The notes beneath the pieces were generated by a model. The model saw only the letters and a list, made by a program, of their open reading frames with translations. It was not told the DNA's origin and made no database searches. 64,000 nt of DNA from Tropicibacter naphthalenivorans (GTDB lineage Bacteria > Pseudomonadota > Alphaproteobacteria > Rhodobacterales > Rhodobacteraceae), in NCBI RefSeq assembly GCF_900176475.1, contig NZ_FWXX01000001.1:620001-684000 (forward strand). Direction: 5' to 3'. Every line of letters starts with the position of its first letter. Position 1 is the first letter of the stretch. Shown piece by piece: positions 24,942-33,480 of the stretch. A program made the position numbers and the translations under genes.

Positions 24942-25721
24942 CTAGGTCTCCAGACGCGCACGGAGGGACAGAAGATCGGCCCAAGCCTCGCGCTTGGCCG
25001 CCGGGTTTCGCAAAAGGTAGGCGGGGTGGAACATCGGCAAGGCGGGCTTGCCCTTGGCCTCAAGCCACTGGCCGCGCAGTCGGGTGATGCCGCGTTTCGC
25101 AAGCAAGGCCTGACAGGAGACATTGCCCACGATCACAAGAACTTCGGGTTTCGCAAGGGCGATGTGCTTTTCAAGGAAGGGCAGCATCATGGCGATTTCA
25201 TCCGGTTTCGGATCGCGGTTCTGCGGCGGCCGCCATGGCAGCACGTTGGTGATATAGACGTTGTCCTCGCGCGACAGGTCGATCGCCGCGAGCATCCGGT
25301 CGAGCAGCTGACCCGCCCGGCCCACGAAGGGCTTGCCTTGCAGGTCCTCGTCGCGGCCGGGGGCTTCGCCCACCATCATCACGCGGGCACCGGGTTTGCC
25401 GTCGCTGAACACCAGATTGCGCGCCCCACGTTTGAGCGCACAATGGGGAAAGGCTTCGAGCGCGGCGCGCAACCCGTCAAGATCCTGCGCCCCTGCGGCG
25501 GCCTTTTGCGCCTCGGCCACCGGGTCGATTTCGACGATCTTGGGGCGGGTCGGCGCCTTGGCGGTGGCGGTCTGGGCGCGCTTGGCCTCGGCGGCCTCTT
25601 TGGCGGCTTGTTCCACCGCATAGCGGTCCACCGGGCGGTCCGAGATCGCCTCGTCCACCCCCATTTCCATCTGCCATTCCAGCAGGGCGCGCGCCGTGTG
25701 CCAATCCAATGCCGATTCCAT
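24942..25721 (-). CDS. Uracil-DNA glycosylase, family-4 type, lacking most Fe-S ligands
   Basis: A 259-residue DNA repair glycosylase. An extra N-terminal region of about 80 residues (Ala-rich linker) precedes the glycosylase domain. Motif A is [10 protein letters not shown] (about 118-126) and motif B is [10 protein letters not shown] (about 231-240), as in family 4. In Thermus family-4 enzymes four cysteines hold a 4Fe-4S cluster; here only C94 remains, while the aligned positions are F91, W163 (LPWRPPQNR) and M179. The enzyme therefore probably has no cluster. The ATG at 25721 is used; upstream in-frame start codons are TTG. First gene of udg-lysE-moaB. Confidence 0.85.
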   Translation of the reverse strand: MESALDWHTARALLEWQMEMGVDEAISDRPVDRYAVEQAAKEAAEAKRAQTATAKAPTRPKIVEIDPVAEAQKAAAGAQDLDGLRAALEAFPHCALKRGARNLVFSDGKPGARVMMVGEAPGRDEDLQGKPFVGRAGQLLDRMLAAIDLSREDNVYITNVLPWRPPQNRDPKPDEIAMMLPFLEKHIALAKPEVLVIVGNVSCQALLAKRGITRLRGQWLEAKGKPALPMFHPAYLLRNPAAKREAWADLLSLRARLET

Positions 25722-25885
25722 AGGCGCACCATACGCCGCCCGACGGGGTAAAGAAAATCCGTACAATGCAGCGCGCGGCGATCAGCGGCAAAAAGCGCGC
25801 CCCCGGCTCGGCAGGACGCGCCCGCAACTCTTGCCCAAAAGCACGCCCTTGCCTAAGAAGGCAGCACGGCAGCCAAGAGGATCAG

Positions 25886-26836
25886 ATGCGTTTCGACCAC
25901 CGCCACCTACTGGGGATCGAACCCCTGCGCCCCGACGAGATCACCACGATCCTTGATTTGTCCGACGATTACGTCGCGCTGGGACGCCGCCGGGAAAAGC
26001 ACGCCAACGCGCTGGCGGGGCTGACGCAGATCAACATGTTCTTTGAGAACTCGACCCGCACGCAGGCGTCCTTTGAGCTGGCGGGCAAACGGCTGGGCGC
26101 GGATGTGATGAACATGGCGATGCAGGCGTCCAGCATCAAAAAGGGCGAGACGCTGATCGACACGGCGATGACGCTGAACGCCATGCACCCCGACCTGCTG
26201 GTGGTGCGCCACCCGCATTCCGGCGCGGTGGACCTGCTGGCGCAAAAGGTCAACTGCGCGGTGCTGAACGCCGGAGACGGGCGGCACGAACACCCGACCC
26301 AAGCGCTGCTGGACGCACTGACGATCCGCCGCGCCAAGGGCCGGTTGCATCGCCTGAACATCGCGATTTGCGGGGATATTGCGCATAGCCGCGTGGCGCG
26401 CAGCAACATCCTGCTGCTGCACAAGATGGAAAACCGCATCCGTCTGGTGGGGCCGTCGACGCTGATGCCGTCGCAGATCGACGCCTTTGGGGTCGAGGTC
26501 TATGACAACATGGAAGAAGGCCTGAAAGACGTGGACGTCGTGATGATGCTGCGCCTGCAAAAGGAACGGATGGACGGCGGGTTCATCCCCTCCGAGCGCG
26601 AGTATTACCACCGCTACGGCCTGGACGCGCAAAAGCTGTCCTACGCCAAGGACGACGCCATCGTCATGCACCCCGGCCCAATGAACCGCGGCGTCGAAAT
26701 CGACGGCACCATCGCCGACGACATCAACCGCAGCGTCATCCAGGACCAGGTGGAAATGGGCGTGGCGGTGCGTATGGCCGCGATGGACCTGCTGGCCCGC
26801 AACCTGCGCGCACGTCCGCAAGAGATCATGGCATGA
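25886..26836 (+). CDS. pyrB: Aspartate carbamoyltransferase catalytic subunit
   Basis: A 316-residue ATCase catalytic chain that condenses carbamoyl phosphate with aspartate in pyrimidine synthesis. The carbamoyl-phosphate loop [13 protein letters not shown] (about 49-61), the [15 protein letters not shown] segment (about 129-143) and [12 protein letters not shown] near the C-terminus are all intact. The ATG at 25886 has GAGG six bases upstream. It leads the operon pyrB, three small membrane genes, pyrC-like, plsY. Divergent from udg with a 164-bp gap. No pyrI regulatory chain is present; a class A type complex with the downstream DHOase-like protein is likely by analogy with Pseudomonas. Confidence 0.95.
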   Translation: MRFDHRHLLGIEPLRPDEITTILDLSDDYVALGRRREKHANALAGLTQINMFFENSTRTQASFELAGKRLGADVMNMAMQASSIKKGETLIDTAMTLNAMHPDLLVVRHPHSGAVDLLAQKVNCAVLNAGDGRHEHPTQALLDALTIRRAKGRLHRLNIAICGDIAHSRVARSNILLLHKMENRIRLVGPSTLMPSQIDAFGVEVYDNMEEGLKDVDVVMMLRLQKERMDGGFIPSEREYYHRYGLDAQKLSYAKDDAIVMHPGPMNRGVEIDGTIADDINRSVIQDQVEMGVAVRMAAMDLLARNLRARPQEIMA

Positions 26837-26855
26837 CCCCTCCCCCCGCGCGCCC

Positions 26856-26899
26856 CAAGAATTTTCGAAAATTCTTGCAAATTTCTTCAAAGAAATTTG
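26856..26899. repeat. Twin AT-rich palindromes (copy 2)
   Basis: Palindrome 1 at 26856-26877: arms CAAGAATTTTC/GAAAATTCTTG, no loop. Palindrome 2 at 26878-26899: arms CAAATTTCTT/AAGAAATTTG, loop CA. They abut directly and lie 20 bp after the pyrB stop, inside the operon. Confidence 0.9.
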
Positions 26900-26933
26900 G
26901 TTCCGCCCGGCATCCCTTGCAGGAGCTTTTCCG

Positions 26934-27473
26934 ATGACTCAGATCCAGATCAACGGGTCGGACACGACCACGCTGCGCCTGTTCCACATCGACCTGCCCC
27001 CGCAGGCGATTGAACGCTTCACCGTGCAGGCGGGCACCGGCGAGTGGCCTTTGAAATACGGTCTCGGCGCGACCAAGCTGCGCAATGCCTTTGTGGACGT
27101 GATCGACATCGACGATCTGGGCGGGATGACGCTGTCGTCCTACCTGCAACAAGCGCACGGCGTCACCGCCGCCGCCCTCAAGGACGACAAGCCCCGCATC
27201 GACAGCCTGCGCGGCCATGTGATCGCCCTGCCTGCCCAAGCCTTTGACGGCACTTCGCAGACGCTGACCATCCAGACGCCGATCACCCACATCGGCACCT
27301 ACGCCGAGGTCAAGCCCGCCGCAAAAGGCGCGCCGCTGAAATCCGCTTCGGCCAAAGGGATGCTCTCGGGCGGCAGCGCGCCTGCGGGCCGCGGCAGTTC
27401 CGCCATGCTCAAGCTGATCGCCCTCGGCGTTGGCATCGTTGTCCTGCTCGCGCTGGCGGCCATGCTGCGATGA
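26934..27473 (+). CDS. Tail-anchored protein of the pyrimidine operon, unknown function
   Basis: A 179-residue protein with an N-terminal soluble domain (about 1-120: TLRLFHIDLPPQAIERFTVQ, LKYGLGATKLRNAFVDVIDI), a Ser/Gly/Ala-rich linker, and one C-terminal TM helix (LKLIALGVGIVVLLALAAML). This gives a tail-anchored topology with the domain in the cytoplasm. RBS AGGAG is good. Its stop overlaps the next start by 4 bp (ATGA). No family recognised. Position between pyrB and the pyrC-like gene suggests a link to ATCase localisation, which is inference. Confidence 0.75.
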   Translation: MTQIQINGSDTTTLRLFHIDLPPQAIERFTVQAGTGEWPLKYGLGATKLRNAFVDVIDIDDLGGMTLSSYLQQAHGVTAAALKDDKPRIDSLRGHVIALPAQAFDGTSQTLTIQTPITHIGTYAEVKPAAKGAPLKSASAKGMLSGGSAPAGRGSSAMLKLIALGVGIVVLLALAAMLR

Positions 27474-28045
27474 GCGACGCGGACGGCGCATATTACGGCG
27501 AGGCCATCGGCTGGGACGACCTGCTCGATCCCGGTGAGCGCATCCTGTGGCAAGGCCGCCCCGAGCGTGGCTTTTCCCTGCGCCCCTTTCGCCCCATACA
27601 GATGCTGTTCGGCGCGGGGATGATGGGGTTTGCGCTGCTGTGGATGGCCATGGCGTCCTGGATCACCGCTGGCATTGACCAGAACGGGCCGTTTGCGCTG
27701 TTCCCCTACTTTGGCCTGATCTTCCTGTTTGCTGGGGCTTGGAACGCCGGTCTTTCGCTGATCTGGGCGCATGTACTGCGGCAACGCTCTGTCTATTCGC
27801 TGTCCACCCAACGCGCCTTTATCGCCACCTCTGTGCCGCTCATGGGCCGCCGCCTGAAAAGCTGGCCTATCGACCAGGGGTCCGTGCTTGAACTCGACGA
27901 CAGCCAGCCCGGCCACGTCTGGTTCGCCAAGTCCTACGTGGACACCAAGCACGGCAGCCAGACCCGCCGCGTCGGCTTTGAACGGCTGGCCGAGCCGCGC
28001 AAGGTCTATGGCCTCATGCGCCAGATCAAGCGGGGCGCGGCATGA
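27470..28045 (+). CDS. Two-TM membrane protein with bacterial PH-like domain
   Basis: A 191-residue protein. The N-terminus LDPGERILWQGRPERGF is the motif that commonly opens bacterial PH-type (bPH) membrane proteins. Two TM helices follow (about 42-65 and 74-98), then a soluble domain (SVYSLSTQRAFIATSVP, WPIDQGSVLELDDSQPGHVWF) that looks like the PH-like beta sandwich. Starts in a 4-bp overlap with the previous gene and ends in a 4-bp overlap with the next. Function unknown. Confidence 0.75.
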   Translation: MSDADGAYYGEAIGWDDLLDPGERILWQGRPERGFSLRPFRPIQMLFGAGMMGFALLWMAMASWITAGIDQNGPFALFPYFGLIFLFAGAWNAGLSLIWAHVLRQRSVYSLSTQRAFIATSVPLMGRRLKSWPIDQGSVLELDDSQPGHVWFAKSYVDTKHGSQTRRVGFERLAEPRKVYGLMRQIKRGAA

Positions 28046-28434
28046 CCTTTACCGCCGACAAGGCCACCTACCTGCGCACCCACGCCACCATGGCCGCCCT
28101 CGCCATGGCCGCCGGGATGCTGATCCTGTGGATCGCGGGCAACCCGCATATCTGGACCGGGGCCATTGGCGGTTTGGCCGCCGTTGTGGTCCGGGGCTGG
28201 TACCTGATGGACGAGGAACTCGCCCACACATGGACCCGCGAAGGGGACGCGCTACACGGGCCTGCCGGGCGCGTCGTCCCCTTGGACCAGATCGAAAAAG
28301 CCCGCGCCATCGGCTCTGCCGTGCAGCTCATCACCCGCGCCGGTGACAAGCATCTCATCAAGTTTCAACCCGACCCGCAGGCCGTGATCGCCCAGATCGA
28401 CGCGGCCCGCGCCTCTGCTGGATCCGCCCCATGA
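28042..28434 (+). CDS. Small two-TM protein, PH-like tail
   Basis: A 130-residue protein with two closely spaced hydrophobic segments (MAALAMAAGMLILWIAG and WTGAIGGLAAVVVRGWYLM) and a short C-terminal beta-rich domain (TWTREGDALHGPAGRVVPLD, AIGSAVQLITRAGDKHLIKF). It resembles a short version of the preceding bPH-like protein. Overlaps both neighbours by 4 bp, so translation from pyrB's followers through to the pyrC-like gene is coupled. Function unknown. Confidence 0.7.
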   Translation: MTFTADKATYLRTHATMAALAMAAGMLILWIAGNPHIWTGAIGGLAAVVVRGWYLMDEELAHTWTREGDALHGPAGRVVPLDQIEKARAIGSAVQLITRAGDKHLIKFQPDPQAVIAQIDAARASAGSAP

Positions 28435-29711
28435 CCGATACGCTTCTTGCCAACGCCCGCCTGATCGACCCCGCAGCAGGCACCGACGCGCCCGGGGCGC
28501 TGCTGATCTCTGGCGGGACCATCAAGGCCGTCTACGCCGAGGGCGACGCCCTGCCCGACGGCACTGAGGTCATCGACTGCGGCGGGCGCTGCCTTGCGCC
28601 GGGGATCGTCGACATCGGCGTCAAGGTCGGTGAGCCGGGCGAGCGTCACAAGGAAAGCTACGCCACCGCGGGCCGCGCCGCCGCTGCCGGGGGCGTCACG
28701 ACGATGGTGACCCGCCCCGACACGCAGCAGTGCATCGACACGCCCGAGGGGCTGGACTTTATCCGCCGCCGCGCCGCCGAGGACGCCCCCGTCAAGGTGC
28801 TGCACATGGCCGCCCTGACCAAGGGCCGCGCGGGCCGCGAGATGACCGAGATCGGCTTTTTGATGGATGCCGGGGCCGTCGCCTTTACCGATTGCGACCA
28901 TGTCTGCACCGACAACAAGGTCCTGTCCCGCGCCATGACCTACGCCCGCAGCCTTGGCGCGCTGGTCATTGGCCACCCCCAAGACTCCGGTCTGTCCAAG
29001 GGTGCAGCCGCCACCAGTGGCAAGTTCGCGTCCTTGCGCGGTCTGCCCGCCGTCTCGCCCATGGCCGAGCGTATGGGGCTGGACCGCGACATCGCGCTGA
29101 TCGAAATGACGGGCGTGCGCTATCACGCCGACCAGATCACCGCCGCCCGCGCCCTGCCCGCGCTGGAACGCGCCAAGAAGAACGGCTTTGACGTGACCGC
29201 AGGCACCTCGATGCACCACCTGACGCTGAACGAGCTGGACGTGGCGGACTATCGCACCTTCTTCAAGGTCAAGCCCCCGCTGCGGTCCGAGGAAGACCGT
29301 CAGGAAATCGTCAACGCCGTGCGCACGGGCCTGATCGACATCATTGGCAGCTTTCACACCCCGCAGGATGAGGAATCCAAACGTCTGCCGTTTGAAGAGG
29401 CCGCAAGCGGCGCGGTCGGTCTGGAAACCATGTTGCCGGTCTTGCTGCGGCTCTACCATTCCGGCGAGCTGGACCTGCCCACCTTGTTCCGCGCCCTGTC
29501 GCTGAACCCGGCCAAGCGTCTGGGTCTGGACTGCGGCCGCCTGACCGCCGGTGCGCCCGCCGATCTGGTGCTGTTCGACGCGGACAAGCCCATCGTCCTT
29601 GACCGCTTTAAACTGCGCTCGAAATCCAAGAACACGCCCTTTGACGGCGCACGTCTGCAAGGCAAGGTGCTGGGCACCTGGGTCGCGGGCACGCGCGTCT
29701 TTGAGGCGTAA
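28431..29711 (+). CDS. Dihydroorotase-like protein, probably non-catalytic (PyrC' type)
   Basis: A 426-residue class I dihydroorotase homologue with normal length and fold blocks (CLAPGIVDI..., TAGTSMHHLTL, FKVKPPLRSEEDR, LSLNPAKRLGL, ADLVLFD). Key residues are missing: the DxHxH metal motif is D61-I-G-V-K65, and the catalytic DHAPH region reads SFHTPQ, so the aspartate is lost. Some histidines remain (HPQD, MHHL). In Pseudomonas an inactive PyrC' next to pyrB is needed to assemble the ATCase; this gene fits that role. A real dihydroorotase is expected elsewhere in the genome. Overlaps the previous gene by 4 bp. Confidence 0.88.
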   Translation: MTDTLLANARLIDPAAGTDAPGALLISGGTIKAVYAEGDALPDGTEVIDCGGRCLAPGIVDIGVKVGEPGERHKESYATAGRAAAAGGVTTMVTRPDTQQCIDTPEGLDFIRRRAAEDAPVKVLHMAALTKGRAGREMTEIGFLMDAGAVAFTDCDHVCTDNKVLSRAMTYARSLGALVIGHPQDSGLSKGAAATSGKFASLRGLPAVSPMAERMGLDRDIALIEMTGVRYHADQITAARALPALERAKKNGFDVTAGTSMHHLTLNELDVADYRTFFKVKPPLRSEEDRQEIVNAVRTGLIDIIGSFHTPQDEESKRLPFEEAASGAVGLETMLPVLLRLYHSGELDLPTLFRALSLNPAKRLGLDCGRLTAGAPADLVLFDADKPIVLDRFKLRSKSKNTPFDGARLQGKVLGTWVAGTRVFEA

Positions 29712-29720
29712 GGAGAGACC

Positions 29721-30326
29721 ATGCTCGACACCGCCCCCACCCTTGCGATCCTCTGGGCCGTTATTGGCTATCTCTTGGGGTCGATCCCCTTTGGCATCCT
29801 GATCACGCGGATGATGAACCTTGGCGATTTGCGCCAGATCGGGTCCGGCAACATCGGCGCGACCAACGTGCTGCGCACCGGGAACAAGGGCGCTGCGGCC
29901 GCGACCCTGCTGCTGGACGGGGTCAAAGGCGCGGTGGCCGTGCTGCTGGCGCAGGCCATGTCCGGCGATGGCGGCGCGATGCAGATCGCTGGCCTCGCGG
30001 CCTTTATCGGGCATTGCTACCCGGTGTGGCTGAAATTCCAAGGCGGCAAGGGGGTTGCGACCTTCCTTGGCGTGATCCTTGCGCTGAGCTGGCCGGTGGG
30101 CTTGCTGTGCTGCGCCACGTGGCTATTTGCGGCGCTCGTCTCGCGGATTTCGTCCGTGGGGGCGCTGACGGCGGCGATGGCGTCCACCGTGTGGATGTTC
30201 TTTATGGCGCGCACCGATCTGATCATCGTCGGCACCATCCTGACGCTGCTGATCTACTGGCGGCACCGGGCGAACCTTGCGCGGCTCAAGGCCGGAACAG
30301 AGCCCAAGATCGGGGCCAAGAAATAA
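29721..30326 (+). CDS. plsY: Acyl-phosphate glycerol-3-phosphate acyltransferase PlsY
   Basis: A 201-residue inner-membrane acyltransferase making lysophosphatidic acid from acyl-phosphate. Conserved motifs: GSIPFGILI, IGSGNIGATNVLRTGNKG (about 42-59) and KFQGGKGVATFLG (about 104-116), with about five to six TM helices. RBS AAGGAGAG lies 9 bp after the pyrC-like stop. It is the last gene of the operon, and a terminator follows. Confidence 0.95.
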   Translation: MLDTAPTLAILWAVIGYLLGSIPFGILITRMMNLGDLRQIGSGNIGATNVLRTGNKGAAAATLLLDGVKGAVAVLLAQAMSGDGGAMQIAGLAAFIGHCYPVWLKFQGGKGVATFLGVILALSWPVGLLCCATWLFAALVSRISSVGALTAAMASTVWMFFMARTDLIIVGTILTLLIYWRHRANLARLKAGTEPKIGAKK

Positions 30327-30332
30327 AACCAA

Positions 30333-30364
30333 GGCGCGCCCACCCGGACGCGCCTTTTTGTTTT
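30333..30364 (+). terminator. Rho-independent terminator after plsY
   Basis: GGCGCG, 10-base loop, CGCGCC (30333-30354), then TTTTTGTTTT. On the other strand it is followed by TTGGTTTTATTT, so it may also end the convergent alpha/beta hydrolase transcript. Confidence 0.85.
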
Positions 30365-31154
30365 ACGCCGGGATGCTGTCCGCCAAGGCCACCGTCTCGG
30401 CAATCGCCTGCGCCAGCTGATCGGCGTGGGTCAGGGTCACCATGTGACCGGCCTTGTCCACGACCACTTCGCGCGCATTCGGCAAGCGCGCCATCAGGCC
30501 GCGATGCACGTCGGTGATGATCGGAACGCTCCGCGCGCCGCGCAGCAGGGTCACGGGGCAGCTCAGCGCCTCTAGCCCGCCCGCGCGCAGCATGTCGTGG
30601 CTATCCTCCCAAAGGCTGGGTTCCGTGGCGGCGACAAAGGGCATTCCGCCGGCCATGGCCTGTTGCGCGGCAGGCTCGAACCCGTCCCACGGCATCCCGC
30701 CACCCCAGAGCGCGTTGAACGCCTCGGCGGCGGCCATCATATCGCCGGTTTGATACACCTCGAAAAAGGCTTCTTCGGCGGCGCGGTGCGGGGCGTATTC
30801 GTCGGCCCCCTTGGCGGCGGCAAAGAACACCGGCTCGACCAAGGTCATGGACAAGACCCGGCTTGGCGCGGCCAGGGCCAGACGCAGGGCAACCGTCGCG
30901 CCAAAGCTGTGGCCGATCAGGTGCATGGGGCGATCAAACAGGGGCCGGACGGCATCGGTGGCCGCGTCATGCACGTCAACACCCGCAGGGAACGGCGCGC
31001 TGCGACCATGGCCGGGCAGATCGGGCGCGGTCAGCGTCAGGCCCGGCAGATGCTTGGCCACACCCTTCCACATGCCCGCGCGGCCCAAACCACAGTGCAA
31101 CGCCAGCGCGGGCGCGTCCCCCTCGCCCAGCGTGATAACATTCAAATCGGCCAT
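30363..31154 (-). CDS. Alpha/beta-fold hydrolase
   Basis: A 263-residue alpha/beta hydrolase. The nucleophile elbow is GHSFG (serine near residue 82), the oxyanion region is LHCGLGRAGMW, and the catalytic histidine is in DKAGHMVTLTH (about residue 241). PDLPGHGRS (about 44-52) is typical of esterase/lipase-like members. The substrate is unknown. The ATG at 31154 has GGAGGGGG upstream. It follows the isomerase gene after 17 bp, so they are probably co-transcribed. Confidence 0.85.
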   Translation of the reverse strand: MADLNVITLGEGDAPALALHCGLGRAGMWKGVAKHLPGLTLTAPDLPGHGRSAPFPAGVDVHDAATDAVRPLFDRPMHLIGHSFGATVALRLALAAPSRVLSMTLVEPVFFAAAKGADEYAPHRAAEEAFFEVYQTGDMMAAAEAFNALWGGGMPWDGFEPAAQQAMAGGMPFVAATEPSLWEDSHDMLRAGGLEALSCPVTLLRGARSVPIITDVHRGLMARLPNAREVVVDKAGHMVTLTHADQLAQAIAETVALADSIPA

Positions 31155-31171
31155 AACATCCCCCTCCGGTA

Positions 31172-31771
31172 TCAGAGAGTGCCTGCCAGATGCGCGTCCA
31201 AGTCGTCAAGGCGGTCCTGGCCCCAGAATGTCGCACCATCGTCCACCACGTAGGTCGGCGCACCAAATGCGCCCTTGTCGATCGCTTCCTCCAGGTTGGC
31301 CGGATAGGTCTCTGCCCCGACCAGCAACCCGGTAAAGGACAAGCCGCGGTCAAAGCCCGCTTCTTCGAGGCAATCGCCGATCACTGCATCGTCTGCGACA
31401 TCCTTTTCATCCGCCCAGCAGGACCGCAGAATCGCATGAACCAGCTTGCCCAGATCGCCGCCCCCCTCTTTTTGCGCAGCGATCACGGCATAGGCAGAAG
31501 GCGCCATATTGGTCGGCCAATGGGCGGGTTTGAGGTTGAACGGCAGGCCGGTCTTTTTCGCGATCCGCTGCAATTCCTGCGCGCGATAGGCGATGCGGTT
31601 GGGATGGCGTTCCCCCGGCGGGGTGCCCCCGGTGCGGGCAAAAAGCGCGAGGATGTCCAAGGGCTTGTACGCGATTGTCGCGCCATGTTTGGCGGCGATT
31701 TCCTCTAGCCGGGTGCCCGCGAAATAGGTGTAGGGGGACAGCGTCGCAAAGAAATAGTCGATATGGGCCAT
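31172..31771 (-). CDS. 2-hydroxychromene-2-carboxylate isomerase family protein (DsbA/kappa-GST fold)
   Basis: A 199-residue thioredoxin-fold protein of the DsbA-like HCCA isomerase/kappa-GST family: IDYFFATLSPYTYFAG at the N-terminus (active-site serine in place of cysteine), then a helical insert, and GAFGAPTYVVDDGATFWGQDRLDDL at the C-terminus (cis-proline region). It probably is a glutathione-dependent isomerase or transferase. RBS GAGGAAGG. Co-transcribed with the hydrolase; together they may belong to aromatic compound metabolism, which is inference. Confidence 0.85.
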   Translation of the reverse strand: MAHIDYFFATLSPYTYFAGTRLEEIAAKHGATIAYKPLDILALFARTGGTPPGERHPNRIAYRAQELQRIAKKTGLPFNLKPAHWPTNMAPSAYAVIAAQKEGGGDLGKLVHAILRSCWADEKDVADDAVIGDCLEEAGFDRGLSFTGLLVGAETYPANLEEAIDKGAFGAPTYVVDDGATFWGQDRLDDLDAHLAGTL

Positions 31772-31848
31772 GGGCGTTCCTTCCTCGGGCGGACCTGCGC
31801 CCGATAAAGGACGGTTGGCCGCGATTTGTCGCGTTTGGGTGGCAAAGC

Positions 31849-31877
31849 TTGGACGGACGTTAAGGCCATGCTAAGCG
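31849..31877 (+). promoter_or_regulatory. Candidate prs promoter
   Basis: TTGGAC (31849-31854), 17-bp spacer, TAAGCG (31872-31877), about 43 bp before the prs start. Spacing is ideal; the -10 match is only fair. Confidence 0.35.
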
Positions 31878-31919
31878 AGCCGCAATGTCACGAATCCGTC
31901 ACCTCCCGGAGCTGCCCTG

Positions 31920-32927
31920 ATGCCCACTCTCGTCGAACCCAAACTGATCGCCGGCAATGCCAACAAACCGCTGGCCGAAGCCATCGGCCGCCGTATGTCG
32001 CTGTACCGCGGCAAAAGCGTTGGCCTTGTGGATGCGCGCGTCGAGCGCTTTAACGATAGCGAAATCTTTGTCGAAGTCTTCGAGAACGTGCGCGGCGAGG
32101 ACATGTTCGTCATTCAGCCGACCTCGAACCCGGCGAACGACAACCTGATGGAGCTGCTGATCATCGCCGACGCGCTGCGCCGGTCGTCCGCTGCCCGCAT
32201 CACCGCCGTGATCCCCTATTTCGGCTATGCCCGTCAGGACCGCCGCACCAAGGCCCGCACCCCCATCAGCGCCAAGCTGGTCGCCAACATGATGGTCACC
32301 GCCGGGATCGAGCGCATCCTGACCATGGACCTGCACGCCGCGCAGATTCAGGGCTTTTTCGACATTCCGGTGGACAACCTTTACGCCTCGCCGATCTTTG
32401 CGCTGGATATCAAGAACCAGTTCGACGATCTGTCCGACGTCATGGTGATCTCGCCCGACGTGGGCGGCGTGGCCCGTGCGCGCGAGCTGGCCAAGCGGAT
32501 CAACGCCCCGCTCGCCATCGTCGACAAGCGCCGCGAAAAGCCCGGTGAAGTGGCCGAGATGACCGTGATCGGGGACGTGACCGGCAAGCGCTGCATCATC
32601 GTCGACGACATGTGCGACACCGCGGGCACGCTCTGCAAGGCCGCCGAAGTGCTGCTGGACCACGGCGCAACCGAAGCGCACGCCTATATCTCGCACGGCG
32701 TCATGTCCGGGCCGGCGGTGGGCCGCGTGACCAACTCGGTGCTCAAAACGCTGGTGCTGACCGATTCGATCCAGCCGACCGAAGCGGTCAAAGGCGCGCC
32801 GAACATCCGCATCCTGCCGACCGCGCCGATGTTTGCCCAATCCATCCTGAACATCTGGAACGGCACCTCGGTGTCGTCCTTGTTCGAGACCGACTCGCTG
32901 GGTCCGATCTACGAAGGCATCCTGTAA
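31920..32927 (+). CDS. prs: Ribose-phosphate pyrophosphokinase
   Basis: A 335-residue PRPP synthase, producing PRPP from ribose 5-phosphate and ATP for nucleotide, His and Trp synthesis. Motifs: [32 protein letters not shown] (flexible metal/ATP loop region), [19 protein letters not shown] and the PRPP-binding loop [14 protein letters not shown] (about 222-235). ATG at 31920 has GGAGC upstream. Monocistronic, with a strong downstream terminator. Confidence 0.96.
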   Translation: MPTLVEPKLIAGNANKPLAEAIGRRMSLYRGKSVGLVDARVERFNDSEIFVEVFENVRGEDMFVIQPTSNPANDNLMELLIIADALRRSSAARITAVIPYFGYARQDRRTKARTPISAKLVANMMVTAGIERILTMDLHAAQIQGFFDIPVDNLYASPIFALDIKNQFDDLSDVMVISPDVGGVARARELAKRINAPLAIVDKRREKPGEVAEMTVIGDVTGKRCIIVDDMCDTAGTLCKAAEVLLDHGATEAHAYISHGVMSGPAVGRVTNSVLKTLVLTDSIQPTEAVKGAPNIRILPTAPMFAQSILNIWNGTSVSSLFETDSLGPIYEGIL

Positions 32928-32955
32928 AGGCCCCTGCCCCTGCGGCAAGCAAAAG

Positions 32956-33009
32956 AAAGGCCCTTGTCCCATGTGCGCATCGGGTGCGCATCGGGGAAAG
33001 GGCCTTTTT
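32956..33009. terminator. Bidirectional terminator between prs and the H-type lectin gene
   Basis: AAAGGCCCTTGTCCC (32956-32970) pairs with GGGGAAAGGGCCTTT (32993-33007), followed by TTTTT on the plus strand and by TTTCTTTT on the minus strand. The loop holds an exact tandem 11-bp repeat, GTGCGCATCGG, at 32973-32983 and 32984-32994. Confidence 0.88.
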
Positions 33010-33035
33010 CGTGGGCTGAGCCAAGGCTCTGAAGG

Positions 33036-33386
33036 TCAGTAAAGATCCCAGTCGTCTTCGGACGCGACCTCGCCAATCGCCATCCAGTTCATCCGAACGC
33101 GGGCGACGCGGGTGTCTGACCATGTGCGAAACACCAGCTCAAAGCCGGTCAGGGTGATCTTGTCGGCGGTAATGTCGGCGCGGACGTTCGCGCCTTGGTC
33201 CATGTCCCACAGCGACAGCGCCACCTGCACAGAGGGGATAGAGCGAAAGGGCTCCGAGAACTTGATCTTCTTGCGGCGCTCGCGCGAGCCGTGGCCCGTC
33301 CACATATCGCCCCCCGACGCGAAGTCGGAAAACACCTCGTCATTGCCCTGATCAATCCCGATCAGCGAACCCACGTATTTCTTCAT
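33036..33386 (-). CDS. H-type lectin domain protein
   Basis: A 116-residue protein made of one H-type lectin domain (six-stranded beta sandwich known from snail and Dictyostelium agglutinins): FSEPFRSIPSVQVALSLWDM, DITADKITLTGFELVFRTWS, ARVRMNWMAIG. No signal peptide is seen, so it is predicted cytoplasmic unless exported otherwise. The conserved tryptophans of the fold are present. GAGG lies upstream of the ATG at 33386. Its ligand is unknown. It shares a bidirectional terminator with prs. Confidence 0.8.
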   Translation of the reverse strand: MKKYVGSLIGIDQGNDEVFSDFASGGDMWTGHGSRERRKKIKFSEPFRSIPSVQVALSLWDMDQGANVRADITADKITLTGFELVFRTWSDTRVARVRMNWMAIGEVASEDDWDLY

Positions 33387-33480
33387 GCTCGGCCTCTGTG
33401 CTCTGCGCGCCTGCATAATCCCGCATTGCGGCGGGAATTTGAAGCGAAAGACGGCTTTGTCCGCATTTTCGCGGGCAAAT

